A DNA stretch of 64,000 nt from Acidimicrobiales bacterium (GCA_030446545.1 JAUJNB010000004.1:84882-148881), one strand, 5' to 3'. Shown: positions 17,512 through 26,012, counted from the stretch's first letter. Made by a program: numbers and translations. The notes: generated by a model from the letters alone, not told the origin.

Positions 17512-18735
17512 TCACCGCTGGCGCCGTCGGGCGGGCCGGTCGGCACCCTCACCGTCGGCACCGTCGGCACCGTCGGCACCGTCGGCACCGAGGTTGTTGA
17601 CGCTGCGCACCACGCCCGGGCCGGAAGCCTCATCGGTCGCCTCGGCTCGGGCGGCCACCGTCTCCAGGGGCTCACCCAGGACGTAGGTGTGCCACAGGTG
17701 GCCGACCAGGATCTTGAGGACGGCGGCGGCGGGCACGGCGATCAACAGACCGAACACCCCGCCGGCGGTGCCGCCGACGAGCAGGGCGAGCATGACCGCA
17801 GCCGGGTGGAGCTTGACCGCCCGCTGCATGACCATGGGGCTGATGAAGTGGTTGTCGAGCTGTTGGGCGGCGGCCATGATCACCACCACCCACACGGCGG
17901 TGGTGGCGTCGCGGGTGGTCAGGGCGATGACCACCCCGAGCGTCCCTCCGGCCCAGGGGCCCACCAGGGGGACCACGTTGCACAAGCCGGCCACCATGCC
18001 CACGATCAGCCAGAAGGGCAGGTCGATCACGGCCAGGCCGATCGAGATCAGCACGCCGACGATGAGCGCCACCAGGAGCTGACCGCGAAAGAAGCCGCCC
18101 ACCGCCTGGTTGAGGCGGGTGGCGAGCAGCCGGGTCTCCTCCCTGACCCGCCCGGGCACCAGCGACTCGGCCACGGTGAGCAGGCGGGGGAGGTCGACCA
18201 GCAGGTAGAAGGCGATGATGGGCGCCAGCAACACGATGAGCAACACGTGGAAGACCCGGCCACCGACCACCCGCACGGTGTCGATGGTTTCGCTCAGGCC
18301 CGACTCTCCGGCCTCGCCTCCCACCTGGCTCTCGAGCTCGCCCACACTCGGCACGGTGATGATCCAGTCCTGGGACTGTTCGGCCCGATCGTTGATCCAG
18401 CGCTCGATGTCGGCCCGGACCCGAGGGCCCTCGGCGGCCAGGTCCTCGGCCTGGTCGGCGGCGAGGGGGACCACGATGAGCCCGATGAGGGCCACGCTGG
18501 CGAAGAAGCCGAGGTAGGCCAAGGCGGTGCCGGCCAGACGGGGGATGTGGCGTCGGTGCAGGGCGGTGACCGCAGGATTGAGGAGGAACACGATGGCCCC
18601 GGCCAGGATGAGGGGGGGCCACACCACCCGGATCGACCAGCCCACCAGGACGACCAGAGCCAGGAGGGCGGCCAGGCCGACCACCGACCACGCCACCTGG
18701 CCGGCGCGTCGGATGTGCTCGCTCATGGGCAACAC
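17512..18735 (-). CDS. AI-2E family transporter (PerM-like membrane protein)
   Basis: A 407-residue polytopic membrane protein. Features of the family are the N-terminal helices (VGLAALLALVVLVGWSI), the FLLNPAVTALHRR loop, a large soluble insert (residues about 85-155), and the C-terminal conserved region GLCNVVPLVGPWAGG, QQLDNHFISPMVM and HPAAVMLALLVGG. Members export small molecules or act as Na+/H+ antiporters, and the substrate is not predictable. The start is GTG at 18735, or ATG nine bases on. The C-terminal tail contains a 9-bp tandem repeat coding for GAD units. Transcribed toward the broken btuF-like gene. Confidence 0.9.
   Translation of the reverse strand: MLPMSEHIRRAGQVAWSVVGLAALLALVVLVGWSIRVVWPPLILAGAIVFLLNPAVTALHRRHIPRLAGTALAYLGFFASVALIGLIVVPLAADQAEDLAAEGPRVRADIERWINDRAEQSQDWIITVPSVGELESQVGGEAGESGLSETIDTVRVVGGRVFHVLLIVLLAPIIAFYLLVDLPRLLTVAESLVPGRVREETRLLATRLNQAVGGFFRGQLLVALIVGVLISIGLAVIDLPFWLIVGMVAGLCNVVPLVGPWAGGTLGVVIALTTRDATTAVWVVVIMAAAQQLDNHFISPMVMQRAVKLHPAAVMLALLVGGTAGGVFGLLIAVPAAAVLKILVGHLWHTYVLGEPLETVAARAEATDEASGPGVVRSVNNLGADGADGADGADGEGADRPARRRQR
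17551..17590. repeat. 9-bp tandem repeat, four copies
   Basis: Four perfect copies of ACCGTCGGC followed by a partial one. On the minus strand they encode a Gly-Ala-Asp repeat in the tail of the AI-2E protein. Because the unit is in frame, copy-number change would only lengthen or shorten the tail. Confidence 0.9.
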
Positions 18736-18780
18736 GCTACCGGCGCCCAGAGGGGGCCCTGGGCCCAGACCGGCACCGGG

Positions 18781-19797
18781 TCAGCGGCCGGCCAGGTGGC
18801 CGGTCACCACCGCCTGCAGGCACGCGCCGGTGTCCCCGAGGGACCGCTCGCAGCCCCATTGCTCGACCAGGGAAACGACCTGCACCCCGTGGGGCACCTC
18901 GACCCCGTCGAGGACCTCACCGGCCACGACCAGGACGGGGACGGCCGCCACCCGGGCCAGCTCGGCCACGCCCCCGACGGCCTTGCCGGCGAACGACTGG
19001 TCGTCGAGGAAGCCCTCCCCGGTGACCACCAGGTCGGCCCCCTGCAGACGGTCGGCCAGACCGACCTCGTCGGCCACCAGATCGAATCCGGCCACCAAGT
19101 GGGCACCGATGGCGGCCAACCCACCGGCCAGGCCGCCCGCGGCGCCGCCCCCGGGGATGGTGCGCACATCCACGCCGTGGGCCTGCTCGTAGACTTGGGC
19201 CAGACGCTCCAGGCGTCGGTGCAACAGCTCCACCTGGGCCGGTGTGGCACCTTTCTGGGGGGCGAAGACCCGGGCCGCGTCCACGAAGGTGGTCTGCACA
19301 TCGCATCCCACCACCAGCTCCACGCTGCGCACCCGTCCCAATGGCTCCAAGGCCCGCAGCGCGCCCAGACCGCCGTCGGTGGAGGCCGAGCCACCGACCC
19401 CGAGGACGACCCGGCGGCAACCGGCGTCGAGCGCGGCGGCCAGCAGTTCCCCGGTGCCGTGGGTGGACGCCGCCACTGCGTCGTTGCCGGCAGGCCCACC
19501 CACCAGGTCGATCCCCGAGGCCAGGGCCATTTCCAACACCGCCTGGCGCCCACCCTCACCGCCGGTGCATCGGCGCCAGCCGGCGTCGACCAGGTCGCCC
19601 AGGGGGCCGGTCACCAGGGTGCGGCGGTTGGCTCCTCCGAGGGCCTCGAGCGTGCCCTCGCCTCCGTCGGCCACGGGCACGACGTCGACGCTCCACCCGG
19701 CCTCCTCGGCCGCCCGGGCCACTGCCTGGGCGGCGGCCGCCGCGCTCAGGGTCCCCCGGTACTTGTCGGGTGCGGCCACGACGTGCACGGGCCCCAT
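18781..19797 (-). CDS. Glycerate kinase (GlxK/GarK family)
   Basis: A 338-residue kinase that phosphorylates D-glycerate, usually to 2-phosphoglycerate. It opens with VVAAPDKYRGTLSAAAAAQA, has the PVADGGEGTLEAL motif, GVGGSASTDGGLGAL, GGGAAGGLAGGL and TGEGFLDDQS, all conserved in the family. The start MGPVHVVAAPDKY lies at the divergent gap before otsA. Its location beside gpgS and trehalose genes suggests that it recycles glycerate released from glucosylglycerate-type solutes, or serves photorespiratory/glyoxylate metabolism; this is inference. Cytoplasmic. Confidence 0.93.
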   Translation of the reverse strand: MGPVHVVAAPDKYRGTLSAAAAAQAVARAAEEAGWSVDVVPVADGGEGTLEALGGANRRTLVTGPLGDLVDAGWRRCTGGEGGRQAVLEMALASGIDLVGGPAGNDAVAASTHGTGELLAAALDAGCRRVVLGVGGSASTDGGLGALRALEPLGRVRSVELVVGCDVQTTFVDAARVFAPQKGATPAQVELLHRRLERLAQVYEQAHGVDVRTIPGGGAAGGLAGGLAAIGAHLVAGFDLVADEVGLADRLQGADLVVTGEGFLDDQSFAGKAVGGVAELARVAAVPVLVVAGEVLDGVEVPHGVQVVSLVEQWGCERSLGDTGACLQAVVTGHLAGR

Positions 19798-19862
19798 CTT
19801 GCCCGCCCGTCCCCCTGACCACGTAGGGCCGGGGATGTCCCGGCCTGCGCCTGCTGACTACC

Positions 19863-21263
19863 GTGTCGCCGGTGATCGTGGACACGCCGAGAGACCTGGT
19901 GATCGTCTCCAACCGCGGTCCGCTGTCGTTCCGCATCGCCGACGACGGATCGCTGCACGCCCAGCGGGGTGGCGGCGGGCTGGTCTCGGCCCTGGGACCG
20001 GCGGTGGCCGGTTCGGGAGCCATGTGGATCGCCGGGGCGCTCAGCGACGCCGATCGGCAGGCGGCGGCAGCCGGGGTGGTGGAGGCCGACGGCTTCCAGG
20101 TGCGCTCCCTCGTCATCGACGCCGACGACTACCGGGCCTACTACGACGTGGTCTCCTCGGGGGCCCTGTGGTTCGTCCACCACCGCCTCTACGACAGTGC
20201 CCGCCGTCCCCGCTTCGACCGCTACTGGCGGCGGGCCTGGGACTCCTACCGCCGGGTGAACGCCGCCTTCGCCCGGGTGGTCGTCGACGAGGCCCCGGCC
20301 GGCGCCATCGTGTTGGTGCAGGACTACCACCTGACCCTGCTCGGGTCCGAGCTGGCGGCCGAGCGTCCCGACCTGACCCCGGTGCACTTCCACCACACGC
20401 CCTTCGGAGGTCCCGACGACTTGCGCATCCTGCCCGACGACGTGGGTGTCGAGCTGCTCGCGGGCCTGGCCGACCATGCTGCCTGCGGCTTCCAGGCGCC
20501 CCGGTGGGCGGCCGCCTTCGAAGCCTGCTGCGCCGAGCTTCTGGGCCGGTCGGCGTGCCCGACCTTCGTGTCGCCGGCGGCGGTGGAGGTGTCCGAGATC
20601 GCCAAGGTGGCGGCCTCCGAGGCGTGCACCGCCGCCCTCGCCGACCTGGACCGCCAGGTCGGCGATCGCCGGCTGGTGGTACGGGTCGACCGCATCGAGC
20701 TGTCGAAGAACCTGCTGCGGGGCTTCCTCGCCTTCGAAGAGCTTCTCGGCGAGCAACCCCAGTGGCGGGAGCGTGTCGTCTTTGCCGCCTTCGTCTACCC
20801 GTCGAGGGAAGGGCTCCCGGAGTACCTGGCCTACCGCCAGGAGGTCGAGGGGCTGGTCCGGCGGATCAACCAGACCTGGGGAACGCCGACGTGGACCCCC
20901 ATCCTCTACGACGACACCGACGACTTCCCCCGCTCCGTCGCCGGCCTCCGCCGCTACGACGTGCTGGTGGTCAACCCCGTGCGTGACGGGCTCAACCTGG
21001 TGGCCAAGGAAGGACCGTTGGTCAACGAGCGCGACGGGGTGCTCGCCCTCAGCCGGGAGTCCGGGGCGTGGTCCGAACTGGGCACCGCCGCCCTGGGCCT
21101 CAACCCCTTCGACGTCACGGCCACCTCTGACGTGCTGCACCGAGCCCTCACCATGGACGGGCCGGAGCGGCGCCATCACGCTCGGGCGGTACGGGCCCTG
21201 GCCGGGTCCCGGGCGCCGGCCGACTGGGTAGCCGATCAGGTGCGGGCGGCAACTTCGACCTGA
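19863..21263 (+). CDS. otsA: Trehalose-6-phosphate synthase (GT20)
   Basis: A 466-residue glycosyltransferase that couples nucleotide-glucose to glucose-6-phosphate. It starts at a GTG with VIVDTPRDLVIVSNRGP; the N-terminal loop GGGGLVSALGP, the sugar-binding QDYHLTLLG and HFHHTPF, VDRIELSKNLLRGF and the C-terminal NPVRDGLNLVAKE are all GT20 landmarks. The central Trp-Pro-type acceptor loop differs from E. coli OtsA, so a related acceptor (for example a glycerol phosphate) cannot be excluded. Its stop codon abuts the stop of the convergent otsB, so the pair are tail to tail. Confidence 0.9.
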   Translation: MSPVIVDTPRDLVIVSNRGPLSFRIADDGSLHAQRGGGGLVSALGPAVAGSGAMWIAGALSDADRQAAAAGVVEADGFQVRSLVIDADDYRAYYDVVSSGALWFVHHRLYDSARRPRFDRYWRRAWDSYRRVNAAFARVVVDEAPAGAIVLVQDYHLTLLGSELAAERPDLTPVHFHHTPFGGPDDLRILPDDVGVELLAGLADHAACGFQAPRWAAAFEACCAELLGRSACPTFVSPAAVEVSEIAKVAASEACTAALADLDRQVGDRRLVVRVDRIELSKNLLRGFLAFEELLGEQPQWRERVVFAAFVYPSREGLPEYLAYRQEVEGLVRRINQTWGTPTWTPILYDDTDDFPRSVAGLRRYDVLVVNPVRDGLNLVAKEGPLVNERDGVLALSRESGAWSELGTAALGLNPFDVTATSDVLHRALTMDGPERRHHARAVRALAGSRAPADWVADQVRAATST

Positions 21264-22037
21264 TCAGGACCCGGCGGCCGAGTCGGCCCCGGCCAGCTCC
21301 TGGAGCAGGGCCAGGGCCCCGGGCGGGCCGTCGACCACCAGATCGGCCCGCTCGAGCAGCTCCTCGGGCGCCTCGTCGCTGCCCACCGCCACCCGCACCA
21401 CGTGGGCGCCGGCGCCGGCCAGGCGGTCGAGGGCCCCGAAGGCGGCCACGTCACCCAGGTCGTCGCCGACGAAGCAGGCCGACTCCATCCCTCGGGCCAG
21501 CTCCTCGACCTCGCTGCCCTTGTCCGTGGCCACCGGAGGATGGAGCTCGACCGAGGCCCGGGCCGAACGTAGCTCCAGGCCGTGGGCCGACGCTTCGGCC
21601 CGGGCCCAGGCCCGGACCTCGTCTCCCCGCTGGGGCTGGGTGCGGAAGTGCAGGGTGAGCGACAGTCCCTTGTCCTCGACCACCGGGCCGAGCGCAGCGA
21701 CGGCCCGGGCCACGGCCTCGGCCACCACCGGCCGCCACTCCTCCGCTTCCGCCACCTCGACGGGCCGTCCCTCGACGAAGCGCTCCAACCCGTAGAGGCC
21801 CGACAGCCACAGGCCGGTCCCGAGTTGGTCGACCAGGAAGGCCACCGGCCGCCCGGAGACGACCCCGGCCCGGGCGAAGCGCCCGGCCAGGCGTCCCAGC
21901 ACCTCGGCGGTACCAGGCAGGGGTAGGGCTTCGGCCGGGTCGTCCACGATGGCCGCCAGCGTCCCGTCGAAGTCGGTGAACACCGCGGCGCGCGAGGGGG
22001 CCGCGAGGAACGGGGCGAAGAGCGACGGGAGGACCAC
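21264..22037 (-). CDS. otsB: Trehalose-6-phosphate phosphatase (HAD family)
   Basis: About 257 residues from GTG 22037. The nucleophile motif VFTDFDGTLA is followed by VSGRP (motif II), the GLYGLE segment, KGLSLTLHFR, and the metal-binding CFVGDDLGD. This is the OtsB pattern, dephosphorylating trehalose-6-phosphate made by the convergent otsA product. The frame stays open far upstream but that part is antisense to the divergent lipoprotein gene. GTG 22037 leaves 27 bp to that gene and has no clear ribosome site, so translation may be leaderless. Confidence 0.9.
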   Translation of the reverse strand: MVLPSLFAPFLAAPSRAAVFTDFDGTLAAIVDDPAEALPLPGTAEVLGRLAGRFARAGVVSGRPVAFLVDQLGTGLWLSGLYGLERFVEGRPVEVAEAEEWRPVVAEAVARAVAALGPVVEDKGLSLTLHFRTQPQRGDEVRAWARAEASAHGLELRSARASVELHPPVATDKGSEVEELARGMESACFVGDDLGDVAAFGALDRLAGAGAHVVRVAVGSDEAPEELLERADLVVDGPPGALALLQELAGADSAAGS

Positions 22038-22064
22038 CGGCAGGGACGCTACCGTCGCCCTGCC

Positions 22065-22901
22065 ATGCCTCGTACCCCTCACCTGCGCCGGCTGCGGCCT
22101 GTGGCCTCCGTCGCCCTGGCCGGGGCTCTGGCCGCCGGTGGGTTGACCGCCTGTCGACCGGGCGAGGTCCGCCTCACCTTCCGGCCCCAAGTCGGAGCCG
22201 TCTACCGCTACGAGGTCGAGGTGCGCACCACCTCTGCGGTCGACCTGGGTACGGGCAGCCCGGAGGTCCGAGAGGAGGACGTCGTGCTCCGGGCCGAACA
22301 CACCGTGGTGCGCTCGGGCGCCGAGGGCGTGCTGGTGCGGGTGCTGCTCCTCCAACCCGGGGCCGACGACCGGGTGTTCGACGTGATCTTCGACCGGGCC
22401 GCCCAGCTCGAGGAGGTGCAGTCGATCGAGGGCGTGCCCGACGAACAGCTGGGCATGCTCGGCATCTCCGAGATCTTCCCCGCGGCCGCTGGTGCGCCGC
22501 CCGACCAGCCCCTGGCGCCGGGATCCAGCTGGGTCATCGACGACGCCGTCCAGCTGAGCGGCGTGGGGGCGGAGACGAGGTTGCGCGGTTCGGGCCGCCT
22601 GGTCGAGCTGGCCATGGTGGGCGAGGAGGAGGTGGCCCGTCTGGCCTCGGCCGCCCGGTTGCCGCTCGAGTCGGTGATCAACGGCCCCAACGGTGCCCTG
22701 CGCCTGTCGGGCACCCAGGTCACCGACTACCGGGCCACCCACGACCTCGACGACGGTTCGGTGCGGGAGGCCACGTCGAGCACGGTGGGCCGCTTCGACC
22801 TGGAGGTGGGTCCTCCGACGGGCGAGGCCGGCAGCCCCGTGCGAGGCTCGCTGGTGGTGGAGGTCAGCTCCCAGACCAGGCTGGTCGACGCCCCCGCCTA
22901 G
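22065..22901 (+). CDS. Predicted lipoprotein of unknown function
   Basis: A 278-residue protein with a signal peptide (RPVASVALAGALAAGG) and lipobox LTAC at about residue 30, so it is lipid-anchored outside the membrane. The mature part is predicted to be mostly beta (FRPQVGAVYRYEVEVRTTS; EHTVVRSGAEGVLVRVLLL) and resembles DUF6263-like secreted proteins, with no catalytic motif visible. The ATG at 22065 is the natural start. It is divergent from otsB and convergent with the LytR_C gene 44 bp downstream. Confidence 0.78.
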   Translation: MPRTPHLRRLRPVASVALAGALAAGGLTACRPGEVRLTFRPQVGAVYRYEVEVRTTSAVDLGTGSPEVREEDVVLRAEHTVVRSGAEGVLVRVLLLQPGADDRVFDVIFDRAAQLEEVQSIEGVPDEQLGMLGISEIFPAAAGAPPDQPLAPGSSWVIDDAVQLSGVGAETRLRGSGRLVELAMVGEEEVARLASAARLPLESVINGPNGALRLSGTQVTDYRATHDLDDGSVREATSSTVGRFDLEVGPPTGEAGSPVRGSLVVEVSSQTRLVDAPA

Positions 22902-22945
22902 CGGCCGCCCCCGGCCCGCGGTTCGGCCGAGACGCGCTCTTCAGG

Positions 22946-23491
22946 CTATTCGGGCACCAGGTCGGGGCCGGCCACCACCACCACGTCGGCTCCGGCCAGG
23001 TCGTCGACCGGGGAGGGGTCAGGCAGCGCCGCCACCTCCGGGGCGGGATCGAACACCGCCGCCACCGCCGCCGCCGCTTCCTCGAAGCCGGGGGTGTAGT
23101 AGACCGTCGACGTCTCGACGTCCTCGTCGACGTCGGTCGGGTCGACCGTCTGAAAGCTCTCGGCCGCCACCAGTTCGGTCAGGTCCCCGGCCAGGCCACT
23201 CACGCTGGCGCCGTTGGCCACCAGAACGGTGATGGTGGTGGGGTCAACCTCGGCCGCGGGCGGGGGGAGGGTCGTGGTGGTTGCGTCGCCGCCGGTCGCC
23301 GACGTGGTCGTGGTGTCGTCCCCGCCAACGGGACCAGAGCCCGCCGGGAAGGGGTCGGGACCGTCGGTGGCCCGGAGCAGCAGGACGCCGAGGACGACGG
23401 CGACCACGATGAGCGCCACCCCCCGGGCCATGGCTCCGCTCGCCGAGCGCCCGAAGGAGCCGTCGTCGGCCGCGTGTTGACCCCGGCTCAT
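22946..23491 (-). CDS. LytR C-terminal domain membrane protein
   Basis: A 181-residue protein: short cytoplasmic N-terminus, one membrane helix (GVALIVVAVVLGVLLL, residues 24-39), a Thr-rich linker (TTTTSATGGDATTTTLPP) and an extracytoplasmic LytR_C domain beginning ITVLVANGASVSGLAGDLT. In actinobacteria such stand-alone LytR_C proteins are thought to act with LytR-CpsA-Psr cell-wall ligases. Its start overlaps the stop of the DUF3263 gene (ATGA), a pairing often seen in actinobacteria. Confidence 0.88.
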   Translation of the reverse strand: MSRGQHAADDGSFGRSASGAMARGVALIVVAVVLGVLLLRATDGPDPFPAGSGPVGGDDTTTTSATGGDATTTTLPPPAAEVDPTTITVLVANGASVSGLAGDLTELVAAESFQTVDPTDVDEDVETSTVYYTPGFEEAAAAVAAVFDPAPEVAALPDPSPVDDLAGADVVVVAGPDLVPE

Positions 23492-23748
23492 CTCGACGGT
23501 CGTCCTTCAGCCGACCGACCCTCGAAACGGGCCCGGCGCCGATGATGGCGAAGGCGCCGGAGACGACGAACGACCAACGGGTCGTAGCGCAGGGCCTCAG
23601 GGGAGTCGACGAGGCGACCGAGCAGGGAGTAGTAGTGGGCGGGCGACAAGGCCAACTGGGAGCGGATCGCCCGTTCCTTGGGCCCGGGCAACGTCCTCCA
23701 CCGTTGTTCGAAGTCGAGGATCGCCTTCTCCCTCTCGGTCAGGCCCAT
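23488..23748 (-). CDS. DUF3263 family protein
   Basis: An 86-residue protein starting MGLTEREKAILDFEQRW, the family signature; GPKERAIRSQLALSPAHYY and LVDSPEALRYDPLVVRRLRR follow. The frame is open 12 codons upstream, but the internal ATG matches family N-termini. It is strongly basic at the C-terminus, with a helix-turn-helix-like arrangement (SPAHYYSLLGRLVDSP), so nucleic-acid binding is possible. It lies directly downstream of tRNA-Thr and is coupled to the LytR_C gene. Confidence 0.88.
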   Translation of the reverse strand: MGLTEREKAILDFEQRWRTLPGPKERAIRSQLALSPAHYYSLLGRLVDSPEALRYDPLVVRRLRRLRHHRRRARFEGRSAEGRPSR

Positions 23749-23832
23749 CGTGGCCAGCCTTGCGCTGCGGGGGTCCCGATGCAAGGACCCTCGAACTGGT
23801 GGCCGGGGCGCAGCGTCGACGGCACACCCCGG

Positions 23833-23905
23833 AGCCGAGTGTCGGGTTCGAACCGACGACCTCTTCTTTACAAGAGAAGCGCTCTGCCAGCTGAGCTAAC
23901 CCGGC
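23833..23905 (-). tRNA. tRNA-Thr (anticodon TGT)
   Basis: Reverse strand reads GCCGGGT at the 5' end, pairing with ACTCGGC at the 3' end. The anticodon stem CTTCT/AGAAG encloses the loop CTTGTAA, giving anticodon TGT for ACA codons. The T-arm has GGTTCGAACCC. The D-arm AGCTCAGCTGGCAGAGC is canonical. CCA is not encoded. Confidence 0.95.
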
Positions 23906-23972
23906 ATTCACCCGTTCATCCCAACGACCTGACTGTACCAAGGTGTCCCGGCGGCGCCGGTCGGGTAGGCGG

Positions 23973-23997
23973 GTCCGGTCGAAAGCTTCGACCGGAC
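23973..23997. promoter_or_regulatory. Perfect hairpin in the leader of the stress/envelope operon
   Basis: An 11-bp perfect inverted repeat (GTCCGGTCGAA / TTCGACCGGAC) with a 3-base loop lies about 25 bp before the ATG at 24022. It could be an operator or a leader structure. No protein or factor can be named. Confidence 0.6.
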
Positions 23998-24021
23998 GGA
24001 TGATGAGGAGGCGAGTCGAGA

Positions 24022-24774
24022 ATGCCGATCGTACGCAATGTTCCGCAGCAGGCACCCGTGGAGTCCGAGCGGACCACCCGGTCCTCGGGAAACGGTGCCG
24101 GTGGTGCATCTGCGCCCCAGCGTGGGCGGCCGGCGGCAGCCGTGGCCGGCGAGCAGGGCCAGGAAGTGGCCCGCCAGGCCCGGGCTCAGACCCAGGAAGT
24201 GGCCTCCGTCGCCGGTGACCAGGCCAGGGAGGTCGCCGACCTGGTTCGGAGTCAGGCCACCCAGTTGACCCAGGAGCTGTCCGACCAGGGCCGCACCCTC
24301 TACGAGGAGACCCGCCAGCAGGTGGCCGAGCAGGCCGACGCCCAGACCCAGGCGTTGGCCCAGACCCTGCACCGCTGGGGCAGTGAAGCCCAGGCGCTGG
24401 CCGAGGGCCGGCCGGCCGACGCCGGCACGGTGGGGATGTACGCCCGTCAGTTCGCCGACCAGCTGTACCGAGCAGCGTCGGAGATCGAGATGCGGGGCGC
24501 GAGCGGGCTGGTGGAGGAGGTCGGTGATCTGGCCCGACGGCGTCCCGGCACGTTCCTGCTGGGCGCGGCTCTGATCGGCTTCGGTGGTGGGCGACTGTTG
24601 CGCAGCGGCAAGGCCAATACCGGCGGGACGGACGCCATGAGCACCGGCGGGACGGACGCCATGAGCACCGTCACCAGTGGAGCGCCCCGCACCGAGACCG
24701 TCGCCCGCCGACGTGCACCCATGAGCGCCGCCACCGGCGCGCGGCGCAACCCCGCTTCTGCCGGTGGCGAGTGA
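24022..24774 (+). CDS. Coiled-coil membrane-associated protein (YtxH/DUF883-like)
   Basis: A 250-residue Ala/Gln-rich protein. Residues about 45-125 form a long heptad-like helix (repeated QAREVADLV, QATQLTQELSDQ, QVAEQADAQTQAL). Then comes a glycine-rich membrane hairpin after an Arg cluster (RRRPGTFLLGAALIGFGGGR), and a disordered tail with an exact eight-residue repeat (TGGTDAMS twice). The arrangement resembles DUF883/YtxH-type membrane-associated stress proteins, but no specific family is certain. The stop codon overlaps the start of the holin-like gene. A hairpin precedes the start. Confidence 0.75.
   Translation: MPIVRNVPQQAPVESERTTRSSGNGAGGASAPQRGRPAAAVAGEQGQEVARQARAQTQEVASVAGDQAREVADLVRSQATQLTQELSDQGRTLYEETRQQVAEQADAQTQALAQTLHRWGSEAQALAEGRPADAGTVGMYARQFADQLYRAASEIEMRGASGLVEEVGDLARRRPGTFLLGAALIGFGGGRLLRSGKANTGGTDAMSTGGTDAMSTVTSGAPRTETVARRRAPMSAATGARRNPASAGGE
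24619..24666. repeat. 24-bp in-frame tandem repeat, two copies
   Basis: Two perfect copies of a 24-base unit (ACCGGCGGGACG then GACGCCATGAGC) in the C-terminal tail of the coiled-coil protein. It adds an eight-residue repeat without disturbing the frame. Confidence 0.92.
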
Positions 24775-25199
24775 TGGCCACCTCGATGCGACCGCGGCGC
24801 GTCACCGGCCAACGCCCGGCCGACGACCGCTCGCTGCAGGAGTTGTGGTCGGAGATGACCCGAGAGGCCTCCAACTTGCTGCACCAGGAAGTCGAGCTGG
24901 CCAAGATCGAGACCAAGGAGCAACTGCAGCGGGCCGCCAAGGCCGGGACGGCCTTCGGTGCCGCTGGCTTGGCCGGGTTCATGGCCTTGTTGCTCCTCTC
25001 CTTCGCCGCCGCTTGGGGCCTGGACGCCATCCTGCCCACGGGCTTCGCCTTCCTCATCGTGGGGGTGGTCTACCTCGTGGCCGCAGTGGTGTTGCTCTCG
25101 GGCGCACGCAAGAAGGCCGCTGACGTCCAGATGGTTCCCCGTCAGACGGTCGAGACTCTCAAGGAGGATGTGCAATGGGCACGAGCGCTACGGAAGTAG
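24771..25199 (+). CDS. Phage-holin-like family protein (Phage_holin_3_6)
   Basis: A 142-residue protein with an amphipathic N-terminal half (SLQELWSEMTREASNLLHQEVELAKIE, read as SLQELWSEMTREAS plus NLLHQEVELAKIE) and two membrane helices (GAAGLAGFMALLLLSFAAAW; TGFAFLIVGVVYLVAAVVLL). This is the actinobacterial holin superfamily III-like arrangement. These are chromosomal membrane proteins and rarely lysis genes. The start (GTG 24771 or ATG 24774) overlaps the upstream stop, and the DUF3618 gene begins inside its 3' end. All three genes are one translational unit. Confidence 0.88.
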   Translation: MMATSMRPRRVTGQRPADDRSLQELWSEMTREASNLLHQEVELAKIETKEQLQRAAKAGTAFGAAGLAGFMALLLLSFAAAWGLDAILPTGFAFLIVGVVYLVAAVVLLSGARKKAADVQMVPRQTVETLKEDVQWARALRK

Positions 25200-25969
25200 C
25201 CCAGGTTCGAGAGGAGATCGCCCGCAGCCGACGCCAACTCTTCGGCACAGCGGAGCTGTTCGAGAAACGACTGCGCGAGCGCAAAGAGGAAGTGGTCGAC
25301 CGGGTGAGCCCGGCCCGGGTGTGGCAGCGCAAGACCGCCGGCGTGCGCCGGCGTTGGGACGACGTGAGTACGGCGATCAGCGACATGACGAGCAGCGGCA
25401 TGTCCGCAGGGAGGGAGAACCCGATGGCAGGAAGCGGGAACAAGATCCGAGGACAGGCCCAGGAGCTTTCCGGGCGGGCGGGCGACGCCGTCTCCACCGT
25501 GGGTGACCAGACCAGGACGGCAGCGCCGGCCCTGCGTGGGCGCACGGAGCGCAACCCCATGGCGGCCGGGCTGGTGGCTCTGGGCGCCGGCTTCCTCGTG
25601 GCCGCCCTGATCCCGCCCAGCGAGCGCGAACGGGAGGCGGCCCAGCGGCTACTTCAGGAGGTCGAGCCCCTGAAGCGCCAGGCCGGCACCATCGGGCGCG
25701 ACATCGTCAACGAGCTCCAGCCGGTGGCCGAAGGCGGCGTGGAGCAACTCAAGGAGAAGGCCACCGAAGCCGTCGAGCAGGTCAAGCAGGAGGCTCAGAG
25801 CTCGGCTCGCCAGGTCAAGGACGAAGCCCAGGACGCCGGGGCCACGGTGAAGCGCCGGGCGACGTCGGCCTCGCGCCAGGTGAAGCAGACATCGACGGGC
25901 GACGGCACCGGATCGGCCAAGCCCCGCCGCTCTCCGCGGCGTGCCCCCATCCGAGCCGGCTCCAACTGA
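25175..25969 (+). CDS. DUF3618 family protein
   Basis: A 264-residue protein. The N-terminus VAQVREEIARSRRQLFGTAE is the DUF3618 signature. A short membrane-inserting segment follows mid-protein (NPMAAGLVALGAGFLVAALI). After it runs a lysine/alanine-rich helix with repeated VEQVKQEAQSSARQVKDEAQ-like units, as in LEA-type or YtxH proteins. An excellent AAGGAGG site lies 8 bp upstream of ATG 25175, inside the holin-like gene. A strong hairpin terminator follows the stop. The partnership suggests a role in membrane or envelope stress, but that is inference. Confidence 0.88.
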   Translation: MGTSATEVAQVREEIARSRRQLFGTAELFEKRLRERKEEVVDRVSPARVWQRKTAGVRRRWDDVSTAISDMTSSGMSAGRENPMAGSGNKIRGQAQELSGRAGDAVSTVGDQTRTAAPALRGRTERNPMAAGLVALGAGFLVAALIPPSEREREAAQRLLQEVEPLKRQAGTIGRDIVNELQPVAEGGVEQLKEKATEAVEQVKQEAQSSARQVKDEAQDAGATVKRRATSASRQVKQTSTGDGTGSAKPRRSPRRAPIRAGSN

Positions 25970-26012
25970 GGCTCCACGACGGACCTGCGAAAACGAAGGT
26001 CCGTCGTGAGCC
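25970..26012. terminator. Bidirectional hairpin terminator
   Basis: A long inverted repeat, GGCTC-C-ACGACGGACCT against AGGTCCGTCGT-GAGCC, with a ten-base A-rich loop. It lies between the convergent stops of the DUF3618 gene and the 26017 gene. It can serve both strands, although T-runs are lacking, as is common in high-GC genomes. Confidence 0.8.

Noticed and set aside
24771..25199. Prophage lysis cassette
   Set aside because: The holin-like protein is the common chromosomal actinobacterial type and lacks endolysin or other phage genes nearby.
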